A stretch of DNA of 64,000 nucleotides, from positions 186,001 through 250,000 of the forward strand of contig JAHLKI010000026.1 in assembly GCA_025602905.1 (NCBI GenBank), in the 5' to 3' direction. The notes beneath the pieces were generated by a model, which was not told the DNA's origin, did no database searches, and saw only the letters and a program-made list of their open reading frames with translations. Origin of the DNA: Phlyctochytrium arcticum. Its lineage: Eukaryota; Chytridiomycota; Chytridiomycetes; Chytridiales; Chytridiaceae. Below, piece by piece: positions 1 to 15,506 of this stretch (its first letter is position 1; each line of letters starts with the position of its first letter). The position numbers were made by a program, and so were the translations under genes.

Positions 1-3000
1 TACCAATAGAGGCCGCCCTGCTGCAGGCTGCCTCCAATGGTCGTCTACCACTTCCTTTTGAGGTTCGACCAGAAGAGTGGAGCTCATCTTTCAGTCCACT
101 CAGACGTCGAAGTACGGCTGCCAGCTCTTCTTGCGGACGTACTTTAACCAGAAGTTGCCCTTGCAGATTTCCTCGTCCGTCCATAATATGATACCAACCG
201 TGCAGCTCCTTGAAACCCGAAAATAAACTCCCTAAATCGACACGTGCAGAGCCAATCAATTCGGACTTCTTTTCGTCAGCAACGTCCGCGATGTCTACGG
301 TGGGTACCGGTGTGCGTCCAACATTAATATCTGGGGCATGCCATATGTGAAATAAAAGCGTTTTCTCGTTCTTTAGTAACTTTAACTCCCGTTCGTTCTG
401 AGGTTGATGAATCATGAACTTGGCATTCCAGGAAGGGCATCGTTGGGCGGGTGCTATATGGGTTCGAAGCGTCTGGTGCTCCGCAAAGTGCTGTCGCCCT
501 TCATCCCATTCAAAAGTCACAAAAGTATTGGGTGGTACCATTTGCTTCTCGTCGGCCGTTACGAAAGGGGAAGCAAGATAACTTGCAAAAGGGTCACCCA
601 TAAGCGGCAAATGCAACGCCTTCTCAATGCATATCTCAATTGGAATAGCAGGCAATGTGGTTTGCTGGACCTCCAGAGTATATTTCGAGCCGGAAACAGC
701 AGAAAGCTGATCGCCAAATAAGTCTGTATCCTTCAAAGGGCCAGATTTCCTGTTGAATGTTCTTGTCGGACCTTGCACTGGAACATAGTCGTCGTCTAAA
801 TCTAAATCTCCTCTAGCGCTCTCGAGGTCTTGTCCCATTGCGTTTATAGCACCGTAGGATCCATGGGGGTGTGCAATGGCTTCGTTTAAACTACGCCCTT
901 GATCTACACCTGCCCGGGTTTTTCGATGGGATCGCTCATTTTCCGCAAGGGCATGGCTGTGCTGGTGTTTGAGCGGAATATGATCCTTGACTGACGGGTT
1001 CCCTTCATTGCGATGCCCTTTGGACAATCTATGGCTCCCACGAACTTGGCGCCATGTTCCAATTGATATGCTTGTCGTCAGCCATCCTTTTGTGAGGCCC
1101 GTGAATGGGTCTACAATTTGGTGCTCGGCTTCGGGTAACATAATCGGATGCTTATCTGCCACAAAGTCATTTCCTGATTTTGAAGCGACGGCAGCTGCGT
1201 TGAGAACTTGATGTACAGGCAATCGAAGAAGTCCTAGTAACTTTGCTCCATGGTCTGTGTGATGACCATCACTAGGAGGACTTTCGAGGTACGTTCCTCT
1301 ACGAGCGAGTGTCTCGTTGGCGACCCAAACTTCAACTATCAAAGGCCTCTCTTGATTTTCAAGTAAGAACTTGTCATCTAGCGTTACTGGCAGAGTATAA
1401 ACAAAATTGAAATTTGGAGGATCTGTCAGTTTGCCGGTGGCAGCGTCAAATGGCTGGCTGTATGAAATCGGAGGGGTCTCGATCGGTGGATTTGCGCTTG
1501 AGAACATCTTTACGATCAAGTATATTGGAACAGATCCCCCGTCAAATGCCGGCATGACAGAAAGGGACCGGGCCGTGGTGATTTGCAATTGAAAATAACT
1601 CAATATAGGTGATGAGCCGGATGTGCGAGGCGACTTTGGGATATTCTCGATGGGCATGGGCGACTGTCTTTTATCACTAGCGGCCAGTGTGCCACTGCAC
1701 TGACTCCCATGAAGTACGGTCTGCGGTTGCTCTAGATGTACCTTAAGATACAAATCTCCCACATAAACCTGATCTGCTCCCGTTGAGTTTAGCAGCCTTA
1801 GAGGTCCCCGACGAGGACGAGAACGTGTGTTCATCATGTTGAATGCAGGCATTTGATCTTGACTGACAAATAACGGGACTTTGGCGTTCATTTGAAGGTT
1901 CTCGTCACGTAAAAGGTCGGAGGATGCAGATTTGCCATTTGCAATAAGCTCCATGTTCGATATCAGTGAATTCCGGGTCATGCCCTGTTTGGATTCTTCG
2001 TGAGTTCTTGGCTCCAGAGTGACTTTGACGCCAATAGCACCATGCGTCCAAGCTTCTTGCAGAGATTGATCAAATTGAATTGTATTTGATGATGTTTTGC
2101 CAATGTGTATGATGTAACGTGGCCTGGACTTGTAAGGATCTAACGAGCGCTTACCTATCGCGGATGCCCTAGAAAGCTTCGCGTTTGCTTCGGTATCCAC
2201 CGTAATGACTGGCGCCGGTACGCCTGGATATCGGACGTCAACCCGAAGTTTCATAGCATTCCCATGCATATATTGGGATAAAAGCTCAATACTTGTCACG
2301 GTTGTCACAATATGTGATATGCTTGCTAGCACTTCGCTGACGAAGGGATTGCTTGTCTTCAAATTGGTCCGTATATCTCTGCTTGCATTCTCGCGTCTCT
2401 TACGTTGGAGTACTGCCCGTCTGACCCTCTCATCATCGCTGAGTCTATCCCCATCGTCTGAATCATAATCGCTCTCACTGTTGTTGTGCGATGGGTCCGC
2501 TCGTTGAACTCTAGGGCCTCCAAGAACTCTGTCCTCTAATAGAGCATTGCCCTCCCCCGTGTTCAAGGCTTCAATGAGCAACTCGTCATCCAGGAAATCA
2601 GAAGCGGAGTGCTGACCGCTATCCGAGTAATCGTCTAGGAGACTCTCTTCACCTACGTCTAACTCACGCAGCACCGCCGCTACGCGTCGACTGTAGTCGT
2701 AAGCCTCGGCATCAAGCTCAAGAAGAATGTCCGCCTGCCCAGATGGAGAATGCGTTGCTGTATGCCGGTCTCCATCACTTCCGGGAAATTCCGCTGGTGA
2801 TGGTGCCGACGACTCTGACACAGAAACTTCATGCACTACTGGTTCATGTGAAATGGATTCAGGGCTACCATCTCTGCGTGTTTGGGGCAACATATCTCCA
2901 TAGGGACTGTCCATTTCGCTCTGTGGTATCTCCCGATCTTGCAAAGCTAAGTCGGCCTCTTTGAGAACCCCATCATCTGCAGCCTGCTGCTCCTGAACAT

Positions 3001-3655
3001 TCGTATCTGCTTCTGTGGGTGCCGACTCTCCTTGCAATCCATCCAATGTTATTACAATACTCATCTCGGCTACAGCAACATCCTTCTGCTCCGGGGGCAC
3101 CTCAAAACCACCTCGCTCATTCGAGCTCGGAAAAACTGGGAAAACGCCAGTAATGACTTGTGGGATGTCGGCCGTCAATTCGTCGAGCCCTCGGATTACA
3201 GCTGTACCGACCACGCGCCCTTTGACGAGTACTCTGACATTCAAATGACCCATGTCCCGGAAGTATGCTCGCAGCTGTCGTTTGGAACATCGGACCGGAT
3301 ATTGTACACAGTTGCGCTTGGTAGATGGTATCGAGGGACTGCCGGTGGCACGCACTGGAAGAATGGGAATCGATGAGGGGGAACTAGTTGTGGCGGCAAT
3401 CGAAGGCAGAGGGGTTCGTTCTCGGTCCAAATTTGGAGGGTACAGTAACGCTCCAGGACCATCCTCACCCCACCAATGAACGCGGACTACTGAAGGCCCA
3501 TTCCCATTTCCAGCAAGGTGCAATTCATTTGATTTCCGTGTCCAAGCCAACTGAAGAACTGTTAACGATAGGAGATATTGTACCGGCCCAGATACCCTAG
3601 GTGGCAAGCCAAGAGGTGGAGGTGGTGAGGGAAGACTTGACGGAGGCCGGCTCAT
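1..3655 (-). CDS. C2CD3: C2CD3-like centriolar C2-domain protein (3' part missing)
   Basis: One open frame runs from the ATG at 3655 to the window edge, at least 1218 codons with no intron needed. In C2CD3, C2 domains act at the distal end of centrioles, where the protein is needed for distal appendages and cilium formation. The N-terminus has a proline-rich leader, then a C2-like segment with the family signature VRVHWWGEDGPGALLYPP at about residues 55-72. A long acidic, serine-rich linker follows. Around residue 800 the family-specific stretch GAKLLGLLRLPVHQVLNAAA and a following VDPFTGLTKGW can be read. Near the window edge the segment DGRGNLQGQLLVKVRPQEE closes a further C2 domain. Human C2CD3 is over 2300 residues, so roughly half may lie outside. 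Assignment rests on several separate motifs in the expected order and is strong. Confidence 0.88.
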   Translation of the reverse strand, partial: MSRPPSSLPSPPPPLGLPPRVSGPVQYLLSLTVLQLAWTRKSNELHLAGNGNGPSVVRVHWWGEDGPGALLYPPNLDRERTPLPSIAATTSSPSSIPILPVRATGSPSIPSTKRNCVQYPVRCSKRQLRAYFRDMGHLNVRVLVKGRVVGTAVIRGLDELTADIPQVITGVFPVFPSSNERGGFEVPPEQKDVAVAEMSIVITLDGLQGESAPTEADTNVQEQQAADDGVLKEADLALQDREIPQSEMDSPYGDMLPQTRRDGSPESISHEPVVHEVSVSESSAPSPAEFPGSDGDRHTATHSPSGQADILLELDAEAYDYSRRVAAVLRELDVGEESLLDDYSDSGQHSASDFLDDELLIEALNTGEGNALLEDRVLGGPRVQRADPSHNNSESDYDSDDGDRLSDDERVRRAVLQRKRRENASRDIRTNLKTSNPFVSEVLASISHIVTTVTSIELLSQYMHGNAMKLRVDVRYPGVPAPVITVDTEANAKLSRASAIGKRSLDPYKSRPRYIIHIGKTSSNTIQFDQSLQEAWTHGAIGVKVTLEPRTHEESKQGMTRNSLISNMELIANGKSASSDLLRDENLQMNAKVPLFVSQDQMPAFNMMNTRSRPRRGPLRLLNSTGADQVYVGDLYLKVHLEQPQTVLHGSQCSGTLAASDKRQSPMPIENIPKSPRTSGSSPILSYFQLQITTARSLSVMPAFDGGSVPIYLIVKMFSSANPPIETPPISYSQPFDAATGKLTDPPNFNFVYTLPVTLDDKFLLENQERPLIVEVWVANETLARRGTYLESPPSDGHHTDHGAKLLGLLRLPVHQVLNAAAVASKSGNDFVADKHPIMLPEAEHQIVDPFTGLTKGWLTTSISIGTWRQVRGSHRLSKGHRNEGNPSVKDHIPLKHQHSHALAENERSHRKTRAGVDQGRSLNEAIAHPHGSYGAINAMGQDLESARGDLDLDDDYVPVQGPTRTFNRKSGPLKDTDLFGDQLSAVSGSKYTLEVQQTTLPAIPIEICIEKALHLPLMGDPFASYLASPFVTADEKQMVPPNTFVTFEWDEGRQHFAEHQTLRTHIAPAQRCPSWNAKFMIHQPQNERELKLLKNEKTLLFHIWHAPDINVGRTPVPTVDIADVADEKKSELIGSARVDLGSLFSGFKELHGWYHIMDGRGNLQGQLLVKVRPQEELAAVLRRLSGLKDELHSSGRTSKGSGRRPLEAACSRAASIG

Positions 3656-4174
3656 GGTCTTCGGCGAAGCCGTCTAGAATTTGCAAATAAGTACGCTGCC
3701 GAAGAGCATCAAAACGGAACTCTCCGCAATTGATACACTTACAAAAGAAAGTTTTCCGTAACCGTGATCTCCGGCATATATCTGCTCGCGGCCGGTTTGT
3801 CACAACCCTGCAAACGCGACGGTTTTTTTACCACTTCGCGTTATCGTACTGAGAGAAGCAGAATATTATTTGTTAACGTTACTGGTTCCCATTGGCTTTG
3901 GGTTTATGAGAATTCTGACTATGACTACATTATGCCAGTGAATTTGATTCGTCCACGCTACTTTTTTTGATGCTATTTGGGTGGGTACCATAACCTTTAG
4001 TCGCATCATTAGGACCGATGATGATTTACCGTTGTCTGACCGACTATTGGTCCGAAGGTGGAGATTGAGTGGGGATTGCTAACTTCGACCTTCGGTCACC
4101 CCACATCCTCGAAGGCACAATTCGTTTGGATCTTCAGGGATTTGTTTATGTCACAATATGTAGGAATCACTTTA
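3656..4174. other. Intergenic: C2CD3 upstream region and Ddi1 3' flank
   Basis: 519 bp between the start of the C2CD3-like gene and the stop of Ddi1, both on the minus strand. No ORF here resembles a protein. It should hold the C2CD3 promoter and the Ddi1 terminator. I looked for a palindromic RFX X-box, the usual ciliary promoter element, and did not see a full one. Confidence 0.5.
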
Positions 4175-5964
4175 CTAATGGAAGAGCATTCCAGCCGCGG
4201 AATCGGCATCACCGCCCGTTATATCTAACGCAGCAATGGCCTCTTGACGTGCTATCCCCAAATCCACTAGCATCTTGATCTTCTCTTCTGAATGGGCAGT
4301 GGGTCGAGCGGCACCTACGCCAGAGGTACCGCTGCTACTTGGTGGAGCTGGTGTGGAAACAGCTGCAGGACCTAGAACAGGCTGTGACAAACCGCCTGGT
4401 GGGACAGCTGGGTGCAGGCTAGTAGCTGGGTGTATGGCCCCTAAGAGCAAAAAATTAGCTTTATTTCCGATGGGGGCACTTCTGGTAATGCTCACCTTGT
4501 GCGGCAGATCCACCCTCCAAGGGAGATTTAGCTTCTTCACCCTCTTCCCACCGTGCTTTTGCTGGTAACTCGTGCTCCGACAGAAAGCGAACTTCTTGGC
4601 CATGAATGCGCAACACATTTTTATCCAAGTCAATGATGGCCTAGGGATAATTAGTGTCAGCACTGAAATTGCGATGCAACACTCAAGAGTCAAGACGCAC
4701 CTGGTGACGTTTCAACATATCCAATCCGAAAAGCAAATCGACACCCTTGCCCTGAAGGAATCTGTTGAGTCCCGTGCAAATCCAGAAAATGAGTATGTCT
4801 CATTACCTCCATGATGGTAAACGAGCATTGCAGAAACTCGCTGCCAATCTTCATTGTCGCACTGTGCACACGGCCCAGGATCTTCGCCGTTCCAACCCCT
4901 TGGGCAATCCCTGCATAGCGGCGATCCAATAGGTGCATGATACCACAGTTCTCGGCGAGTTCCGGCGTGAGAATTGTAGCTTGCGCCCCAGAATCAACAA
5001 ATGCCTTGACTTTTTTGCCATTCACTTCTGCATCGATGTATAGCATGACCACCTATGCAAATTTTGTATGCCGATGAGAATTTGAACTGGTTCACTTTAT
5101 TGAGACGCTCACTTACCCGCCCGAAGGACTCTGGATGATACTCTACTGCGTTCTGGAAGTATAGCTGACGTTAAGACTCATTGCTGTGTACATGCCTTTG
5201 CAATGAAGTAACCTCATAATTTTGCTCTATGTTTTGCCGCTGAATTTCTTCCTCAATTCGCCTTTGGGCGTCTATGTCGAACGGATCGGCACTAGCCAAT
5301 GCGTTCTTTGGTCCTTCCTTCGTCAGCACCACACTCGGTCCTGCTCATTACAAGGTAGATACCATTTGTTCACGCTGACGGGCCTCCATATCTCTGCGTC
5401 TATTCTCCAGTTCCAGATAAAGATCTTTGAATTTGGCTGGCTCGTTCATTGCTGCATTGGCTAGTTCCGGATTTGACTGATGCGTGTCCATCAGAGTTGC
5501 TTTTGAAAATTTCGAAGGGAAAGCTTACACTGGTCAGCTGCCGGAGCATGTACGGATCTGCCAAAATTTGCTGACGCACAGTCTCTGCCATGGCCTCTGG
5601 TGTACGGGCAGCTCCCCTGGAAAAATGTTCAAGTAACAGATCTTGCGAACGGACAGACGCGCCTACATGTTGTTGCTGCTGCCAGTTGACTTTTGTTGCA
5701 ACAGAAGCATGTCATCTTGCCGAACTCCCAAAGCACTCAGAGTCTTTTTCATGTCCGTAAGTTCCGCTCCATTATGCCGTAAGATTTGCTGGGCAGCGGG
5801 AATTGACGTTTCCGCTTCCACAAGAGCCTTTAGGTTCTCAAGCTGGATAGGGAAAAAGTCAGTCGAGTGCTCCCGATGCAGAGTCCCAAAGACCTTGCCT
5901 CCAGCGTTCCGTCCACTTCCAGAGTGTGAAAATCCCCATTATCGTTTGTGATGTGTATTTGCAT
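4175..5964 (-). CDS. DDI1: Ddi1, ubiquitin-receptor aspartyl protease
   Basis: Ddi1 is a shuttle and protease for heavily ubiquitinated proteins, acting next to the proteasome. Ten exons can be joined in phase: 5964-5899, 5842-5667, 5616-5529, 5476-5363, 5305-5213, 5152-5117, 5052-4807, 4751-4701, 4640-4496 and 4440-4175, giving 426 residues, the usual length. An N-terminal ubiquitin-like domain starts [19 protein letters not shown]. The central retroviral-type protease has the active-site loop [10 protein letters not shown] and the later [17 protein letters not shown]-terminal UBA domain starts [17 protein letters not shown]. The first intron only keeps frame with a GC donor (5898-5897). The exon 4/5 junction is the least certain. 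The start codon lies 205 bp from that of LRRC71, so the two probably share a promoter. Confidence 0.95.
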
Positions 5965-6169
5965 AGGTGTTATGTCCCAGCCTGAGAAAGTAAATGAAGT
6001 GCTGGAGGTCTGGGATGCTTGGATGTGACACTCCACACCGTCCAACGTCAAAACTGATGACCCAAAATTGGGCAAAGAGATCGCGTCGCGTCCCGAGTCG
6101 GCGAGTCCCGACGTCGGAATTCAATTTCATACACGCGCAGCAGCAGGACGGTATATTCCCAAGAACGCA
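5965..6169. promoter_or_regulatory. Shared DDI1/LRRC71 divergent promoter region
   Basis: 205 bp between two divergent start codons, one for a proteasome-linked gene and one for a ciliary gene. It contains a short direct repeat of GTCCCGAGTCGG type (about 6088-6112). No TATA box or RFX X-box is obvious. Confidence 0.5.
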
Positions 6170-8385
6170 ATGGCGGTCGACGTTGACGAACCAGAAGGTA
6201 TTCATCATAGACTTTGGAATGACTTTGATGATGTCTAATCGTTCCTCTGATCTTGATGTCAGGCCTGGAATTTACCGGTAATTTTGAAGTGGACTTTGTG
6301 GACGGCTGTAGAAAATGCAACTATACACCCTTCGACATACTTCGCATCCGATATCCTTTACCCCCACTACCAATCGCCATTACTCCCCGCCCTGTCACGG
6401 CAGCTGATATCTCTCCTTCCATTCCCGAACTTCAAGTTGACGAGGGCGCCGACAATCCAGCCCAAGGCGCACCTCAGGATGTGTCGCCGATCAGCATGCC
6501 TGCTACTCCCGCGGCTGATGTGCCAGCTCCCGCAAAAGTCATGTCGTACGCCTCACGATATCGCTTCTCCCCGACCATCATTCTCGAAAGCCTCGAAAGT
6601 GACGATGAAGACGATTTCCAAAGATTAGAGGTGCGCGGATGGAAGCTTCCCGTGGCCATAATGGAAGTTTTGAGCGGCGTAATCCCTGCATGTGGGAGCA
6701 TCACGAATCTCATGTAAGGATGCAGCTCATTATGATCTAACAACTGTTATTTCTGATGGTAAACTAAGCTGACTTGAGATAAGATTATGGAGCTGTGGAC
6801 TGGACGAACTACACTTTCCTCTATTACTCAACACCATTCTATCTACAAACATCCGAGTCTTAACGCTAGACGAAAATCCAAACATACCAGAGCACCTCTT
6901 TGCCTATCTCCTGTCCGAAGAATCGTCCATTCGAAGCTTATCCATTCGAAGTAACAACATCGGAGACGTTGGAGCGAAAGCGATTTCTGAACAACTACGC
7001 ATCAATCGCATGCTAAGTCATTTAAACTTGTGGAATAACAAAATAACCAAAGAAGGCGCTGAGGCCTTGGCGGAGGTATGTCATAATTCCGATATTTCTC
7101 ATTATTACGACTGATCTGAGCTGCACCCAAATTGCAGTCATTGAGGTTCAATCAAACGCTGACTTCCTTGTCTTTGGCCTGCAACGATATTGGAGACGAT
7201 GGGGCTATTGCTTTCTCCAAGGTTATTAGTCAACGTGTTAGAATTGTTTTTCTTTTTGGGTTGCTCATGTCTTGAAGGTACTATCGAATGCCCCTCTTCT
7301 TCACGACGAATTGGCTCAGAGGCGGAAGGCTATCGCAGATCTTGACAAGCAGCGAAAGGAACAGGAAGAGGTAAGTGTCGACGCAAAAGGCAGCTTGACA
7401 AATTCTGATTTATTCGTGCACAGGATCCAGTGGTCAAGAAAGCAAAAGGTCGCGTCACCACTACTACCGGCGGTCGCAACAACTCTGCTAAGTAGGATAC
7501 CATTTCGTGGTCTGACCTCGAAAGCCCCCATCTTATTCCTCAGTCCTCACAGGGTCAAGTCTGAGGAGAGTATAGCGAATCCAAACAAAAAGGAATCCGT
7601 AGTCGACAACAAAAACAAGCGAGCAACCAAAGGGGGAAAGAAAGAAGAGCTTGGTTCCGCGGGGACCGGTAAAGGAGGTGGTGCCGCTGCGCAACCGAAC
7701 GTAAACAAGCAAAAGTCGTCTACAGAAGTAGTACTTCCTGTGGCGGCAGTGGCAAAGAAGGGGGGTGTGGCAAACGCAGTGGCCACAGTTGCAGAAGATA
7801 AAGGAGGGGCGACAAAAGGAAAGGACAAAAAGGGAGCTGTTCCTGTGAAAGCCGGAAAACGTGGAAAAGCTGAAGAAACAAAGGAAGAGATTGACGAGGT
7901 ATTGACCACTTCCACCAAACACATTCCAGATATCTTTAACATGGTGCTCAGATCGCCGAGCCTGCACCACAAGTTGAGCCAATGTTTGAGCACAACGGCC
8001 AATGGTTCATTCTGGGCAATCGAACTCTCAGTAACCTCAATCTCTACCGCAACAACATCCACGAAGAGGGGTTGAAGGCGCTGTACGATGCAGTGTTTGA
8101 ACAAGAAGCCACCATGGAGAACGCGCCAGAAGGAGTGCCGGGTGTCTATCGGATCACACTACAAGTAAGCGGTTGTCTGAAAGGATACAGGCTAGGAGGT
8201 GACCGATTTCCTTCTTCTAGGAGAACCTCTTCGAAGTGGACGGCCCGGTATACCAGCAACTGTGTAACTTGTTGAATACAAGGAATCCTTACGCGGTTGC
8301 ACGTGATGTTGAGACCGCAAAATCTGTCATGATGGAAAGTACAGAGAGTGAGAAAGGCGAAACAAGTAGTGATCTTGGGTTGTAA
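6170..8385 (+). CDS. LRRC71: LRRC71-like leucine-rich repeat protein
   Basis: Nine exons join in phase: 6170-6197, 6263-6713, 6784-7075, 7138-7221, 7278-7370, 7424-7491, 7544-7898, 7952-8164 and 8221-8385, giving about 582 residues against 559 in human LRRC71. Shared features in order are the FEVDFVDGCRKCNYTPFD segment near the start, YRFSPTIILE, VRGWKLPVAIMEVLSG, then LRRs such as SLSIRSNNIGDVGAKAI and SLACNDIGDDGAIAF. A helix with ELAQRRKAI comes next, followed by a lysine-rich disordered insert (about residues 330-460). A final block reads GQWFILGNRTLSNLNLYRNN. LRRC71 is found in organisms with motile cilia and its exact role is poorly known. Its stop is 6 bp from that of Med17 on the other strand. 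The start of exon 7 could also be 7553. Confidence 0.9.
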
Positions 8386-8391
8386 AGCTGG

Positions 8392-10632
8392 TTATAGTCC
8401 AAGAACCTCAGACCAATCTTCATTTGGATTGACGGCATTTTTGGCGGTCAGGAGCGCATCCTGAATGTCTCCTCTGAGCGTTCGCCATTGTGCTACGTTA
8501 TCAGGGGTCGCTAGAGGGACTTTGACACGCTTTTGTAGATAGACGAATTCCAAGTATGAAGAGGAAATATCGGAACCCACACAATACACGGAACATCTAA
8601 AATTCGCTGTTAGTTGATCGCATACAACAGGATGCATTTGTGGTACCTAAATGGCAATTTGGCCGTTCTTATAACCCCTTCCATTATGAAGAAATTGGGT
8701 CGCCAAAGCTTGCTGCCTGCTGCAGAGCCAGACGCTAGGCCTAGCATATTCGCCTCATCCGCCACCTGGTGCATGCAGACTTGCCAGATTTGCAGGAGCA
8801 GATACTCTTCCAGGCCATGTAAAGTTATCTGCATTTCAAGCATGTTGATCGCTGAGAAAGCAACAAGGCTTGTTTCATCCAAGGTCAGTGTGATAGCCGG
8901 TCTGTCCACAATTTAGAGAATGGAAAGGAAAGAAACTAGAAAGAGCATTACCTATTAAATATCGATATAAAGAACTTCCTTTCGTTGCTCTGCGCTCCTG
9001 ACGTGACTTTCACGCTAAGCTCACACCGGCGATGTAATCCCTTAAATGCCTTCTGAAGTGTCGTCTGGATCACTTGTTGACGATCTCGCAATTGTACTTT
9101 TTGAAGTAAAGAGTTCAATAGCGTCCTGGTGCCACGCTTTTGCCTTGTGGATGGGACGCGCTGTCGTTCCCTCATACGCTGCTGTGCAATTAACTCCAAA
9201 GTAGCTGACTGCAAATCATAGAAGGAACGGTGGGCTGCTATATCCGGAGATGCCGCTCCGCAGGTTGTGAAGTTTTCCGTACTTAGTGATGCTTTCAGTA
9301 GTTTGTTCCCCACATTCGTCGACACGATTATCTCTTCTGGAAGGATCCTGGTAAAACACTTCGACGATATGTCAACAGTATCCTTGGAGAGCTAAGGACA
9401 GGTTACGAAAGACACAATGATAAGTTTGGAATCAACTTACTATTTCAAACTCTCCTTCCTCAAATAGTGATGCTTGAGCTTGCTTTAATCGATTGAGCAA
9501 ATCGTTAAGCGGGGGTTCATCTGTATTTGCATTCAAAACCGCTCGGGGGTATCAAGGACAAACGAAACGCACCCTCATCTGTTGAACTCCACCGAGCCCA
9601 AAAATCTTGAAGTGTTTCTCCTTGCGCCGCTGAATCTGGGTCCGATAACTTTATGCGTACCGTCTTCCGTTGTTTATGGAAAACTTCCAAAGTTGCTGCT
9701 GCCTCTGCAGAGGTTTTGCCAGCAGGTCCGACGTCTCTATTAACCTCGGCATAGTGGGGTTGCAAAGCACTCCATTCTGCAGGTCGCAAGGTCAGCACGT
9801 CAGCTTTCGCGACAGGTCACGAAAATGTTTTGAATACCATTGCCGAAACCATAATCCACGTAAAGTCCCCGAGCAGCATGTGCTTGAAGTATCCATCCGT
9901 GTACTCTCAAGGAGGGGGCAAACTTTCCATAAAATGCGTCATCTTGATTCAGAAGTAGGTCAAATCTGTTGGCGGCGTCCTCCAAATGTCTGGACACGAA
10001 ATTAAGATCCTACAAAGAAAAATATTCTTGAGCACGATCGGCGCCCACTCAATGACTGAGCTACCTCAAACTTTGCGGATATATTTATCTGAAGCTCCTG
10101 GATATGCTGCTGCGGACGTGGCGGGGGCCTTCTGGGAGCTGCCAGCAACTTCAAGAATTTTGGTGTTGATGGGTTGCTTATCCCTTTGGCATCCTCAAGT
10201 AAACCTTCAACAAGATCCAATGTAAGGCGAATCTCCTCATATGCATAACTGCGTCAACATCATCAGTCCAGGAGTCCTAAATTCAGGGAGCGCAAGGACA
10301 TACTAGATATGCTGCTTCACTTGCTCTACAGTTGGAACATATAGTGGCGCTGGCGCTTCCTGCGAGTTGTTGGTCGTTGTTGCAGTCGAGGACGATTTTT
10401 TCGATTCCTCGGAGATAAGTAATGATGAGAAGTCGATTTTTGCAACGTTTTGATCGAATTTTGTCTGATAGCTGAGAGGTCTGTAGAGAAAGGATTCAAC
10501 ACTGTCACCGCGCCGGAGGGCTGGGATTTCTGAGACAAACTTTTTCAATATTTCCTCCCCATCTTCGGTTATGCCGCTGACTGTGGGTTCATCGAGTACT
10601 GGGCGGAAGATCGTCAAAGTATTTTTGTCCAT
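8392..10632 (-). CDS. MED17: Mediator complex subunit 17 (Srb4)
   Basis: Med17 is the central scaffold of the Mediator head module for RNA polymerase II transcription. Eight exons (10632-10304, 10248-10065, 10009-9838, 9776-9573, 9520-9441, 9391-8952, 8901-8647, 8596-8392) add up to 622 residues in one frame. Family features are ITEDGEEILKKFVSEIPALR near the N-terminus and NRFDLLLNQDDAFYGKFAPS followed by LYVDYGF (the FW/Y-x-L...YGY region of fungal Med17). Further on come the TLQDFWARWSSTDEG segment and a C-terminal LLLQIWQVCMHQVADEANML block, which corresponds to the QHQVHAVQQLA part of human MED17. The exon 3/4 junction was chosen because the 61-bp intron (9777-9837) keeps phase and removes two stops. 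It is divergent from ODAD2, with 199 bp between the start codons. Confidence 0.88.
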
Positions 10633-10831
10633 GTTTTCTTGCAAGATCGTCAGATCATTCCTGTTTGTTAGCACTGGTGCCAGCCGATTGAGTGAATTTG
10701 AGTCTCAAGGATTGTGTGGCGCAGGTGCATTAGTCAGCGCATCTCGCACTTGCTCCGACCGAGGTCTTGCAACCACATTGAGGTCGTTGCAGTGAAAGAA
10801 CTTCAATTGGAGATAGAACACCTTAAGAACA
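10633..10831. promoter_or_regulatory. Shared MED17/ODAD2 divergent promoter region
   Basis: 199 bp between the start codons of a Mediator gene and an axonemal gene. It holds TTGCAACC and GTTGCAG half-sites (about 10766-10799) that resemble half of an RFX X-box, but no full palindrome. Confidence 0.45.
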
Positions 10832-15348
<4,517 letters not shown>

Positions 15349-15506
15349 GGCGTGCCCTCTGTAATTTATTGGAAGGGTCGAAAGTACAACAGCTTTTGTT
15401 GATTTATAGATAGACAATACCGAAATTTATACGTTGAAACCTAAAAAATATCTACAGGAATGGAAAAGCAATGGTTGGCGTAGTGAATGAAGATCTAGAG
15501 TACGAA

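Noticed and set aside
7547..8104. 185-residue minus-strand ORF
   Set aside because: It is the antisense of the low-complexity Lys/Ala-rich exon of LRRC71; the plus strand joins well-conserved exons on both sides.
9800..9850. Frameshift mutation in MED17 near the YGFGN motif
   Set aside because: A 61-bp intron (9777-9837) with GT donor and CAG acceptor keeps phase and explains the apparent frame change.
5965..10831. RFX X-box motifs in ciliary promoters
   Set aside because: Only half-sites were found by eye upstream of LRRC71, ODAD2, CCDC77 and CFAP161. A matrix scan would be needed to claim them.
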